A stretch of DNA of 64,000 nucleotides, from NCBI GenBank assembly GCA_036426205.1, contig CM071568.1, positions 226,837,798 to 226,901,797 of the forward strand. Reading direction: 5' to 3'. Position numbers and translations under genes: made by a program. Positions within the stretch are counted from its first letter, which is position 1, and each line of letters starts with the position of its first letter. The notes under the pieces are model-generated. The model searched no databases, was not told the DNA's origin, and worked only from the letters and a program-made list of their open reading frames with translations. The DNA comes from Ascaphus truei (Eukaryota; Chordata; Amphibia; Anura; Ascaphidae). Positions 11,636 through 21,682 of the stretch are shown here, in pieces.

Positions 11636-12673
11636 TGTAGAGGGAGAGGGGGGTTGGCCCGGTATTAAAGGGGTTGCACCCCATATGGCCACCCCCTGAC
11701 CTCACCAGGGAGGCAAGGGGTTAACTGGACTGCGGTCCAGGAATGTGGCTTACACCTTGTCATGTCAGGAAAATGTATGTTCCCCTGTTCCCATGTTTCA
11801 TTATAATCCTGTATTTGAATGTTTTAAATTTCATTTCTGTATCTCCTGTTCTGTAGGTCGCAGAGAGTTGATATTTTGCCAATGTGTGGAGTCACTGTAG
11901 GCATTAAGAACTGGCAAATTTCGACCCACTGAGCCCACCAGAATGGAACTTATTAATACGTGTAGATATTAAAGTGTATATGTATGGTATTTTGGATCTG
12001 CTCTGAAAATGCAGACCATCTGCTATGCTAATAGGTCATGAAGGGCAGCCGGCTGATTGAGCCTAAGCACTGTGATCAAAAGGTAACTGCCCTGATTGTT
12101 TACACTAAGTACTAATCAACAGACCAAGTACTAATCAACAGACTGCCACTCTAATTGTTACCTGAGGGTGGAGAATCATCAAACTGGAGTGGTTTGTAAG
12201 TGTTATGTCTACACCTACAAACAATGGAGATACTCCATTTGGTAAACTGGTCGTCGCCCCTGATTTAATTATGGGACTACCCATAGAGTCCCAGTACACA
12301 TGGGCTAATTGGCTGGGGGGCATGGGTTAATCTGTGTCTCCACATTAGGGATTGGATACAGATAATTGTTCACCAATAGTCTGTATTCAATGTTAAGAAT
12401 AGGGTTACACAGGTATATAAACTGTGTCAACCCTACAGTTTTTAGTTGTGCTTCTGATTCCACCTGGAATGTCACCGGATTGCTGGAGAATTGCTAGCTG
12501 ATACTTCTCCATTCCCCAACCCTAAGTAAGTGTTACCTTCTTGTCTGTTAATTGTACTATATTGCTGTGTTCACCTTTTTAAGCAATAAATTATATTTTA
12601 TTATATCTAAGCCTCGTTCAGTTCAACCCAGATATTTGGTGTTCATTATATCTTGTCATAAGCTACCGTAACA
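11636..12673 (+). repeat. 3' LTR of element 1
   Basis: 1,038 bp; 19 bp longer than the 5' LTR because a short stretch ending TACTAATCAACAGA is duplicated near 12124. It has the same TATA and AATAAA signals and is followed by the CTGAT duplication at 12674-12678. Confidence 0.93.
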
Positions 12674-12746
12674 CTGATTCAGGTAACATGGCGTTATGAG
12701 CCTTTAATTGTGGATTTGGCTCTTAAAGTAGAGGGTCCCAGAGTTC

Positions 12747-12965
12747 AAACTAACGTTCATGAAAAGATTAAATAAATTGTCTCAAACTCAAAATGCATCA
12801 AATTGATGAGTGTTGTGCATAGTCCTTTGGAGACATTGATATTTCTTAAAAGCAAAAGTCTCTAAAGGACTTTCAACCCCTTAGAAGATTTGGGTAACAC
12901 TCATTAATTTGATACATTTTTAGTTTGATGCCAATTTGATTTCTACCTTCATGAAACTTTAGGTC
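12747..12965. repeat. Imperfect foldback element
   Basis: Two arms of about 100 bp are inverted copies of each other. Left-arm blocks TTCATGAAA, CATCAAATTGATGAGTGTT and AGTCCTTTGGAGAC pair with right-arm GTCTCTAAAGGACT, AACACTCATTAATTTGATAC and TTCATGAAA. The centre lies near 12850. A miniature inverted-repeat transposon is likely; no target duplication is obvious. The stretch 12966-13734 shows nothing else I can name, apart from a run of G at 13516-13528. Confidence 0.65.
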
Positions 12966-13734
12966 GAACGTTGGAACCTTGTACTAACTTTAAAAACGGT
13001 ACTTGAGACTTTGTTTATACAGTATGTGGAGTAAGTATGTGTCTCAGATCCCGGTGGCAACAATGTGACACATTCCTTCATTACTGATCAGAACCCTATA
13101 GAAAGTAACATTGTTGTATGGTGCCCTTTTGAAGTTTATCTTCTGAGCTCTATAAAAACACAGACACTGCCTGTAATTTATATTATTCTGGAGCCACAGG
13201 GTGTACGCTGGGTAAAAGTATGGCCAGATAGCTTAACTCGTTCCTTTTACAAGCACAACAAGTTCTTTGTCTTTTCTTCACTGTATTGGGGAAAGCATAG
13301 ACACACAAAGGCACTTGTAGATGATAGTGTAGTGGTAGAGAGCTTCTCTATAGTGAGGGTGCATGATAGTAGGGAAAGGTAAAAAAAACGGTGATACGTG
13401 CCAGGAGGTGAATAGCGTGAGATGAACTTGCTCAGCCAGCTAGATTAGAAATGAAGTGTAAAGGAATCTGGGAAACACGAATAGTCTCAGGATCAGACTA
13501 AATGAGAACAGAGACGGGGGGGGGGGGGTTGGAATAGCCCACTCTCAGTAGAATAGGAGGTTGCTAAGGCAACCAACACTGACTAGGGCTGTGTAAGAGC
13601 CTATGTATCAATAATGTTGCCTTACACATGCAGCTAGCTGCTGAGACAGGGGAAATTACAGTCAGCTGAACTAGAGAGAAATAAATCCAATGTGCTGCAA
13701 AATGACACAGGAAATTAGACAAACCTGTTCCAGG

Positions 13735-14120
13735 ACAGATATTATTATTAAGCATTTTATGCATTATATTTATAATGGACCCATTCTCTTGAGGGCTTCT
13801 TTATTCCATAAATAATTATTTCATTATACATCAGTCACACTGTTTATATATCACTGGTTGGCTGAGGTTGTCTGTTTTACTAGGTTCTCTCTTTTTGACT
13901 GTTTTTTTCCTTGACTTCCAGTATGTTAGCTCAACTTTAATAACACTGTGTAGATCCCAAATGTATACTGGCATTTAAGGTGATGGCACACTGTATATAT
14001 GGTAACCTTTTATTCATGTCACTTATCTTTGCAAAGGTCCGGGGCGGGACCGAAACGTTGAACTTGGACAATAAATCTTTAGTGCATGAGATTAAAGATC
14101 ACAGGAGTGCCGCTCTTTTT
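13735..14120 (+). mobile_element. Decayed retroelement tail with hammerhead-like remnant (copy 2)
   Basis: Homologous in inverse orientation to 1248-1650. At 14030-14060 the sequence reads AAAGGTCC, loop GGGGC, GGGACC, then GAAACG. A perfect 5-bp stem followed by GAAAC matches hammerhead stem II plus its 3' core. The expected CTGATGA before the stem is damaged here, while copy 1 keeps GATAAAGG at that place. AATAAA follows at 14070. Comparable motifs are known in amphibian retroelements such as Penelope-like elements; the family here is not proven. Confidence 0.5.
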
Positions 14121-14218
14121 CTTATTCTCGTCATGGTCCATTATCCTCGGGATGGATCTGTACCCATGGCTGGGCCACCGACGGTTACTGTGAGTGCTCC
14201 CTTTTGTACATTTTCTTT

Positions 14219-14765
14219 AGTAAGAAACAGGGGGCAGGAACTGGGGGGGGGGCAGTAAGAGACAGGGAGCAGGAACCTGGGGGGGGGGGGTCAGTAAGAG
14301 ACAGGGAGCAGAGACTGAGGGGCAGTAAAAAACAGAGGACAGAGACAGATGGGCAGAAAGAGACCAAGGGCAAGACTGGGGGGAGGAGGGGGGGCAGTAA
14401 TAGACAGGTTGCAGAGACTGGGGGGGGGGGGTGCAGTAATAGACAGGTTGCAGAGACTGGGGGGGTGGCATTATACAGTTGCAGGACGGGGGGTTGGCAG
14501 TATAGACAGTTTGCAGAGACGGGGGGGGGTGCAGTAATAGACAAGTGTTTTGCAGAGACTGGGGGGTGCGTAATAGACAGGGTTGCAGAGACTGGGGGGG
14601 GGTGCGTAATAACAGTTGCGAGACTGGGGGGGGGTGCATTAAAGTACGGTTTCGAGACCTGGGGGGGGGGGTGCGTATGACAGGTTGCAGGACCTGGGGA
14701 CGGGAAAAAGAGAACAGGGTGCAGAGACCCAGAGTGGGCAGTAAGATAAGGGGCAGAGACCACCA
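14219..14765. repeat. G-rich minisatellite
   Basis: Around 15 degenerate copies of a roughly 30-bp unit containing GGCAGTAAGAGACAGG and runs of 7 to 13 G. It shares its core with the array at 890-1240. Long open frames across it on both strands are repeat artefacts. The G runs could form four-stranded DNA and are error-prone in assembly. The stretch 14766-15480 shows only AT-rich sequence without recognisable features. Confidence 0.85.
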
Positions 14766-15479
14766 GAACACAATTTACTAATAGCCCAACATGAGATTTC
14801 TCCAAACATGTAATTTGAGCATAACATGTTTAAACCTCACACATACAGTATGAGCTGTCCTGGGAAAGAGATAAAGGCTTCTCTTCAGCCATTTCAAAAG
14901 GGTGTATAATTTGTGGCATCCTAAATTGTTATGTTTTGTTTTACAACTGTCAAATAAAGGTAGTGATGTTAATTGTATCCTTTGACTTTCATGTCTATAT
15001 TTTCCTTCCACTTTTGCATTTTAGAATGAAAAGCAACAAAATATACACTTCTTTGTAATACAGTATGCCCTTAGGCATCAATGGATGCATTTAATAGTCT
15101 GCAATGGGACATCTTCCTATCAATTTATCATCTGAAAAGAACTAATCACAAACTGTACCTACCTACATTATGAACAAGTCATGTTTAGGTGGTACAGGGT
15201 TTTTGCCACCTTGACCCTTAGCACCCAGTTTATACATTTTTAATGTATTGTTTCTATTTTTTGGATGTTCCATTTCCCTAAAATGTAGTATTTGTGGTTC
15301 TGAACTGCATACATTAATCACACACCATATACAAGTGATTGTAGTCAAATCATATGCAGCCAGCAGAGGGCGCAGTTAAAAAGCAAATACATCCAAGTAA
15401 TCACAGAGTGGGTGATATCAAACTCTGCCACTAGATGTCCTTTCACTGCCAGATAAAATAAACCTAACAGTAACAGACA

Positions 15480-16030
15480 TTGATCACAATAACCTAAGGC
15501 ACGTCCTATAGTGCCGGGCGCTTGCTGCGCCATGCGCGCATGCGTGGATTTTTAGTTGGCTGACGTTAGTCAGCCTTTCTATACAAGGGCAGCGCGCGCA
15601 CACGGCAGAGAGAGGGGAGCCGACAGACAGTGGCGAAGATGAGGAAAATCATCTTTTCGCGCCGTTGCCTGCGCTCAAATGTATGTATGTATGTATGTAT
15701 GTGTGTGTATGTGTGTATGTATGTGTGTTTGTATGGATGTGCGTGTGTGTGTGTGTGTCAAGGATTGCAAAACAAAAAAAAAAATATTTATTAAACTTTT
15801 TTTTTTCTTTAAAAAATCTTATTTAGGACTTACTTTCACTCACACAACCCATGCACACACATATACACACATATATATACACATACACACACATACACAC
15901 ATATATATACACATGCACACACACATATACATTACCTGCAGCTCCCGGCACTATATACAGGGAAAGCATGCGGCACGTGCACGCACGTTCACATAGGAAC
16001 GCGCGGCCGCACGCTGTATATAACAGCCCT
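15480..16030. repeat. Miniature element with internal TATG/TG and CACA tracts
   Basis: Left end contains TATAGTGCCGGGCGC and the right part contains CTCCCGGCACTATATA, an inverted match. Between them a TATG/TGTG tract (15680-15750) faces an ACAC/ATAC tract (15840-15930), so the body can also fold back. GC-rich ends flank an AT-rich centre. A non-autonomous DNA transposon is likely, but the exact termini are not clear. Confidence 0.5.
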
Positions 16031-16054
16031 GAAGCGGCAATTCAAGTGGGCCTT

Positions 16055-16462
16055 TTATTTTTTTTAACATAGTTTTGAAGCAGGGGGTCTCTGGAGTTGA
16101 ACCCCATTAATTTCAGCTCTGTCAACCCCCTGCTTCCATAGATACTTACATCTGCAGGGGGTGCTGGTAGCAGCTCGGCTAGCAGGGTTCACGTAATGGC
16201 GGAGTTTCAAATCTCCCGCTCCCTGCAGGCCAATAGGAAGCGGTGACATCATAGGGTTCGGCTTCCTATTGGGCTGCGTGACGCAGAAGCTTTAAACTTT
16301 GCCAAGATACCGGCACCCCCTTTGGAGGTCTGTTTCTCAGGAAGCAAGTGGTCCTCTGAGCTGCAATTAATGGGGTTCAGCCTTGGGGGCCCCCTAATTC
16401 AAACCTATGTTTAAAAACAATAATAATAATAATAAAAAAAAAAAATTGCTCCTCTAAAGGTA
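16055..16462. mobile_element. Miniature element of the TTAA family (copy A)
   Basis: Contains the blocks shared by copies at 30332, 33850, 49004 and 49921: a CAGGGGGTCTC-type block near each end, CCAATAGGAAGC in the middle, and CGGCACCCCCT followed by a TATCTC-like block. The right end ATTGCTCCTCTAAAG is a decayed form of the family end ATTGCTGCTTTAA. The stretch 16463-16900 shows nothing else recognisable. Confidence 0.6.
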
Positions 16463-16899
16463 CTGTATTGTCCAATCTACTTTTTAAAAAAAAAAATAGT
16501 TTCTATACTCAGTATTACTGTACCCTGCTGCATTCACACAGGTAATCAGGTGCTAAGGCATTCTTGCAGCCAAATAGCCTTTCAAGCCATTGAAATGTCA
16601 ATGTGCACACGCTCTCCATTAACCCATAAATATGCAGAAACTCACTGCAGCACAGCTGCTTCGGAGCAGCAAAATATAACAGCCGCAGGATGAATTTATT
16701 ATTCAGTTATGAAAATATAGAAATATATTTGCACTGAATAGCAACTCTCAGAAAAGCATTTCTCAGCCCGGATGTGTGTTGCATCGAAAGCACCCGAGTC
16801 GCTGCAAGTATATATGTATTTTACATATCTGAATGAATGTTTGCTTTTATTTCATCCTGCTGCACTGAAATTCACCGTGGCACCCTGCCTGTTTAGGGC

Positions 16900-17225
16900 T
16901 TCACCTGTAAGGCCTAATCCAGGGTAATGCTGAGCTCTTGAGCTCAGCGCGATCCAACACATTGCTACCATGTGTTTATCCAGCGTGAGTGCGCATGTGG
17001 CCGTGAGCGCACGGCGCTCAGCTGCTTGCAGAGTCAAATAAAAATGATTCTGCCGCTCGGTGGTGCGTCACATGAGAGGTTCGCCCAATGAGGGCAAAGT
17101 AGCTCCGAGACAAAAATGGCTGCGCCCCCCGACATCACCCCCCTACGCGCGCAACTAGCAGGACACAAATCGCCCGAGCAAAATGAGCGCCTTACGTTAC
17201 GGAGCTTGAGCGCCAGCATTCACCC
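16900..17225. mobile_element. Miniature element with conserved hairpin core (copy 1)
   Basis: One of four dispersed copies (16.9, 20.3, 52.75 and 62.6 kb) sharing a GTCACGTGAG-like block, then GGTTCGCCC-AATGA-GGGC, then AGCTCCGTGAC-like sequence, within a GC-rich body. The core here is at 17079-17100. The ends read TAAGGCCT-like and GCGCCTTA. It has no coding capacity. Confidence 0.65.
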
Positions 17226-17496
17226 TGGCCGCAGCCTTGCAGAGCAGGTGTAGGTTGTCTGACAGTAAAAGAAGCTTTGTTTATGTTTGGAGCAGCAATT
17301 CCGCCTATGTCACATATTACTTTGCTGCATTCAAACCAGAGTTGAACCATTCTTTTTTTTTTTTTTAAGCTGTGGACACTCCCTGGGTTCCCGAGATACT
17401 GACAGGGGTAGCACCAGAGAACCACCTCCCGGTTTGAACCATATGAAAAAAAACCCACTGCGAAGGCAGGATTGCTGCTTTCTCGGTACACTAGGC

Positions 17497-17784
17497 CAGG
17501 GGTTTGCAAACTTCCTGCGCTGCGCACCCTGCCTGCTCTCCCCCTGTGTTGCGCCCCCCCCCCACGGCGTCAAATGACGCCTCGGGGGTCATGTGACGTC
17601 ACAGCATTTGAGGCCGTGTCTCCATGGCAATGGGCGTCAAATGACGCCACGGGGTCATGTGACGTCACATTGCCCGTGGCGTCATTTGATGCCACGTTGT
17701 CATGGAGATGAGTGGACACGGAAGCTGGGTAAGTGAGCGCTTTCCCCCAAAAAAGTCTTGTGCCCCCCAGTTTGCGCACCACTG
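17497..17784. mobile_element. hAT-type miniature transposon
   Basis: Terminal inverted repeats CAGGGGTTTGCAAACTT and AGTTTGCGCACCACTG. Flanking 8-bp sequences CACTAGGC (17489-17496) and CAATAGGC (17785-17792) match at seven of eight bases, as expected for a hAT target duplication. The body has repeated GGCGTCAAATGACGCC palindromes. It belongs with the copies at 50813 and 57788. Confidence 0.85.
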
Positions 17785-17829
17785 CAATAGGCTATCAAAA
17801 AGAGGGAGTACTCCCCAGTTTGTACTCTG

Positions 17830-18640
17830 CCATTACATACTATAGTTACATAGTAGATGAGGTTGAAAAAAGACATACAGGCGGTCCTCGGTTATCCAAC
17901 AGAATCCGTTCTGGAAGTAGCGTTGGATAGTGAAACCGTTGTAAAGTGAGTCCCATGTTAATCAGTGGCGGTGAGCGTCGGATAACGCATTCAGGCATTG
18001 GATAATGGCCCTTAGGGTTGCATTGTAAAGCGTTGGAGATGCCATTCGTTGTAAAGTGAAACGTTGGATAACGAGGACTACCTGTATGTCCATCAAGTTC
18101 AACCTGTGCTAAATTTAGATGGTAGATACTACTCCTATATTTGTAATTACAGTACATTGAACCAGAAGAAGGCAAACAAAAACCCCCAGTGAAAAATTAT
18201 CCAATGATGCATCATAAGGGGAAAAATAAATTCCTTCTTGACTCAAAATAATCAGATTTCTCCTTGGATTAACATCCTTCCCTTGTTTACTTATTTGGTA
18301 TATCCCTGTATAACTTTCCTTTCTAAAATTAAAGTCCAACCTTTCTTTAAAGATATCTATTGTATCTGCCATCACAGTCTCCATGGGTAATGAATTCCAC
18401 ATTTTAACTGCCCTTACTGTAAAGAACCCTTTCCTTTGTTGCTGGTGAAATCTCCTTAACTCCAACCTTAAGGGTTGCCCCCGAGTCCTTTGTACTGCCC
18501 GTGGGATGAATAGTTCTTTTGAAAGCTCCTTGAATTGTCCCCGAATATATTTGTATATGTTATCATATCCCCTCTAACATGCTTCTTTTCTAATGTAAAC
18601 AAATCTTTCTGCTGGACATTTTGTATGTAATCTAGTCAAT
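17830..18640 (-). mobile_element. CR1-type LINE 3' end, interrupted
   Basis: The minus strand encodes the C-terminal end of a LINE reverse transcriptase protein. An open stretch includes LELRRFHQQQRKGFFTVRAV, then KMWNSLPMETVMADTIDIFK, the usual final motif of CR1-like ORF2 proteins. Upstream, in another frame, come blocks resembling RGDMITYTNIFG and a TRGQPLR-like segment, so the coding part has frameshifts. The 3' untranslated part is split by the pogo-like element at 17878-18084. The element is 5'-truncated near 18640 and inactive. Confidence 0.7.
17878..18084. mobile_element. pogo/Tigger-like miniature transposon
   Basis: Begins CAGGCGGTCCTCGGTTATCC and its reverse complement begins CAGGTAGTCCTCGTTATCC. 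TA dinucleotides flank both ends (17876-17877 and 18085-18086). TA duplication with CAGG termini fits the Tc1/mariner superfamily, pogo branch. It is inserted in the CR1-type LINE tail and has no coding capacity. Confidence 0.8.
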
Positions 18641-18929
18641 GGTTATATTCTCGGTCCCATGACTGTATAGATAATTATAGGCTAAAGCAGTAAAATTCAG
18701 GGCATTATTGAAAACCCTGCTCCCGGATTGGTTAAAATTCCGGACATTATCCAATCAGTAATGCCCGGAATTTAAGCAGCTTGAAAAGTGCAGTTTTCAA
18801 TCTGTTTATTTCCAGCCAATCAGCTTTCAGAACAGCTGAGACAGGGGAGGGGATTGGTTAGAATTAAGTAATAGCTCTGAGACAGGGCAGGGGATTGGTC
18901 TAAAAGTATCAGCCATGGTTTGACTCCTC

Positions 18930-19122
18930 CCCCTCCTGTGTGTGTTGTGCTGTTGTATGTGTAGCAGCAGTTTGTGTGTGTGTAGAGCTGATGTGTGTGT
19001 ATAGAGCTACTGTGTGTGTGTGTGTGTATAGAGCTCCAGTGTGTGTGTGTGTGTGTGTGTCAGTGTTAGCAGCAGTGTGTAGCAGCAGAGTTTGTGTGTA
19101 AAGCTGTTGTGTGTCTAGAGCT

Positions 19123-19165
<43 letters not shown>

Positions 19166-19235
19166 TGTGCTTGTGTGTGTAGAGCTGCTGTGTTGTGTGT
19201 GTTGAGGTGATGTGTGTGTGTGTGTGTGTACACAG
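18930..19235. repeat. TG-rich tandem repeat
   Basis: Runs of TG separated by AGAGCTGCTG-like blocks, a degenerate minisatellite built on (TG)n. Frames across it give His/Thr-rich translations that are not genes. The stretch 18640-18930 has blocks such as GGGGATTGGT repeated twice and probably belongs to a miniature element that ends at 19452. Confidence 0.85.
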
Positions 19236-19386
19236 AGGGGGCGGCAGTGTGTGCATATAGAGATCTGCAGTATAAGAGTATATAGAGGTGGTTTCATGTA
19301 TTTACCATTTTATTTTAAATAAAAATATATTTAACTATACAAAAGTGTCTATTATTTATGAAATAAGTCTACATTTAGCCTATAAT

Positions 19387-19452
19387 AGTAATAATCCCCT
19401 CAGAACAGGGCATTACTGGCCAATAATGCCCTGTTCTTCGGGGATTATTACT
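19387..19452. repeat. 66-bp hairpin
   Basis: AGTAATAATCCCC at the left end pairs with GGGGATTATTACT at the right end, and AACAGGGCATTA pairs with TAATGCCCTGTT inside, with a short central spacer. A related AGGGCATTATTG block occurs near 18690, so this may be the right end of a non-autonomous element spanning about 18660-19452. The stretch 19453-20100 shows no other feature except a TA tract at 20055-20080. Confidence 0.7.
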
Positions 19453-20100
19453 TAAGTATACATCCAGCACAGGTGAAAGCTACCCATGATGCACCTTGGT
19501 AGCTTTGTACTAGGTACTGAAACAGACTAAAAGCAGAGACCATCGACGTATGAAAAGCTCCCATGTTCTGCCTCTGATCAGCCTGATCATCAGTACAATT
19601 CATGCAGAAAGTTTAGTTCCACGTGCTACTGCAACTGATGAAAGATTACAGGGCAATAATGGAGACCTCCAACCCAGTGTGCAGTGTGTTCTGGGTGCGT
19701 GTCATGATACAGGTGCAATTTCCTTTAAAAAAAGCTTACTGCTTTGCCACTTATCAAAATATGTATTTGTGATATGACTTATGGTTTAATAGTAAGGGCC
19801 GGTCTTTATTAACATACGCTTGACACACGGGAGGTTAACTCACAGGGCCATTTACTAAACGGTGCTAATCCACAAGGCGCCATACAGCCCATTCAAGGCT
19901 TTGGACCATCTAGGGCCTCGTCCTTTATACACCTAAGTGTATATAGACTTTAATGGGGAATTTTGGCCGAGAATATCCCGAACAGCCTTCTCCGGCATAT
20001 ATAGCATTTCCTCCTTCGTAAATATGGTTCGTAAGGTACTCCTGGGGGTATTGTGATATATATATATATATATATATATACTATTAAATGTATACAATAC

Positions 20101-20234
20101 CTTGTTCCCCCCTTGTTTGGTGATCTTGCTTATCACACGGACAATAAATTCCTTCTCCAGAGTGAATTTATGAAGCCCCACACTTTCAGAACTATCCAAA
20201 ACGAAGAATAACATCACTGGTCCACATGGACATT
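20101..20234 (-). CDS. col6a1-like: Collagen VI alpha-1-like chain: first exon of the C1 VWA domain
   Basis: A 134-bp exon on the minus strand between acceptor TTCTTTTCACAG and donor GTATTG. It encodes CPCGPVMLFFVLDSSESVG, the start of a VWA domain with its metal-site DxSxS motif, followed by LHKFTLEKEFIVRVISKI. Collagen VI alpha-1 has the same layout, with two Cys then GP before the VWA strand. In this family the domain sits right after the triple helix and acts in assembly and matrix binding in the extracellular space. It begins with two bases of a split codon and ends in phase 0, matching the exon at 608-720. Its upstream phase clashes with the exon at 34806-34842: a one-base T plus AA would give a stop, so a small exon is probably missing between them. 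Confidence 0.9.
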
Positions 20235-20334
20235 CTGTGAAAAGAAACATCAAGATCAGGCTGGAGAGACAGCAAGGTATGTAGGAGGAGGGAAAAGAGA
20301 AACAGCAAGGAGAGGAGGAGAGTAAGAGCAGGTC

Positions 20335-20656
20335 CATACTGCCGCAGACCGTGCGGAGGCGTCCGTGCAGGGCGCAAGCACATTGCCTAGAGGCATTGAG
20401 CGCGCCCATAGACTGCACAGGCGGCAGCAGGAGGGGGTGCGCATTGCGCGAGAAATCAGTTGAAACTGATTTCTCGCCGCGACAGCCAGGTCACGTGAAC
20501 GGTTTGCCCAATGAGGGCGAACCAGCTCCGTGACGCCCCTAGGCACGCCCCCCCCCGCGCGTCTACCATGGACAGAAAACGCACCCGCTTCACGCGGGTG
20601 ATGTCACAGCCTTTGCACGCCTCCGCGCGGGCAAAGGATGTATGGCCTTAACCTAA
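20335..20656. mobile_element. Miniature element with conserved hairpin core (copy 2)
   Basis: GC-rich non-coding element. Core at 20501-20523: GGTTTGCCC, AATGA, GGGCGAACC, inside TCACGTGA and AGCTCCGTGAC blocks. A second internal inverted repeat, GAAATCAGTT-GAAACTGATTTC, lies at 20451-20474. The right end reads ATGGCCTTAA. The stretch 20657-21680 shows nothing I can name. Confidence 0.65.
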
Positions 20657-21682
20657 GGTGGGAAGAGGGGACAAGAGAGCAAGGATTACAGGAAGGGGTG
20701 AAAATAAAGAGTAATGTTTAATTAATAACCTTTCAGATCTCCTAGCTCGGCTGTTATGTTATGCTGGGAACAGCTAGTGTATATATAAAGAACAATGTGT
20801 GATTATTTATAGTATCGGAGGACTATACCCCCCAAAAATGAAATCAGGTATGGTTGAATAGAATTGGCTTGGCTTGGCTTTATAGAAGCATTTTTATTCC
20901 ATATGTCTCTAATTTGTGCTTCCAAGTACCACTTAGGTCCAGATCCACTAAGGTCTGTTAAGTCAGGTCAAGCCTAACATGTACAGTATCTTCAAACTGC
21001 AATAATAGAATATTAAACCATGTTTTCTCCAGTAAAGAGCATTACGTAACTACAGAATAATGACCATGTGTAATAATGACATCCTAATGAATTGTTATCA
21101 TAACATTGCATATCCAAACAAAAAATGTCTGTTAAAGTTAACGCTGGGACTTAATGTTGAAACCCTGCAACAAGGCTTTGACTGGGCTGGATGGGTGCAA
21201 CGCCTCATGATTTGACTAATACAGTGTTATTTCTCTGCATTATTTCCCTCTCCCCTCGACTTGATTTAAAGACCTATATCAGGGTCTGGATCTGAGTCAC
21301 AGTAAGATATACATATGTAGCAGACGTTATTGCACTCGCTGGTGCATTGCTGCGGGACATAAACACAGCAGCGGGAGAGGCAGCCATTGTCTTGAATCCG
21401 CCACATGCAAAAATGGTGAACACACTATTTCGCCAGAGGGAGCACTAACATCTGCTACGTCTGTATGTGATCAGGACGGGAAAGGAAGTACGGCAGCACC
21501 TTCGTACAACACAATATTATTTTAACTGACTACATGGGATTGCACCTGTTGTCACAATTTGATTTGTTATTGTTAGAAGAACATTCCCCCTGAAACTGTC
21601 TTGTGACAGCTGCTATTGATATGCAACCCGTGGAAATCTATTAAATAATACATTGTGTTGTTATCATGATGCATTTAGTTCT

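Larger units (their letters stand above)
8300..11678 (+). repeat. Tandem duplication inside element 1, copy B
   Basis: Second 3,379-bp unit, identical to 4921-8299 as far as I can compare, including every stop and frameshift. It continues into the complete 3' LTR at 11636. Identity including the defects means the duplication is younger than the inactivating mutations, or is an assembly error. Confidence 0.93.
2359..12673 (+). mobile_element. LTR element 1: Gmr1-like Ty3/gypsy retrotransposon
   Basis: A complete-outline LTR retrotransposon with LTRs at 2359-3377 and 11636-12673 that start TGTAGAGGG and end in ACA. It is flanked by the 5-bp duplication CTGAT at 2354-2358 and 12674-12678. Internal order is gag, protease, integrase, reverse transcriptase, RNase H. 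Integrase lies before reverse transcriptase, the order of Ty1/copia, yet the domains are Ty3/gypsy in sequence; this is the Gmr1-like lineage known from deuterostomes. The LTRs differ at about nine positions by eye plus a 19-bp tandem duplication in the 3' LTR, so the insertion is fairly young. Every reading frame carries stops or frameshifts. Bases 4921-8299 are duplicated in tandem at 8300-11678. Confidence 0.95.

Noticed and set aside
14185..14805. Pro-rich and Gly-rich open frames
   Set aside because: They follow from the G-rich minisatellite at 14219-14765.
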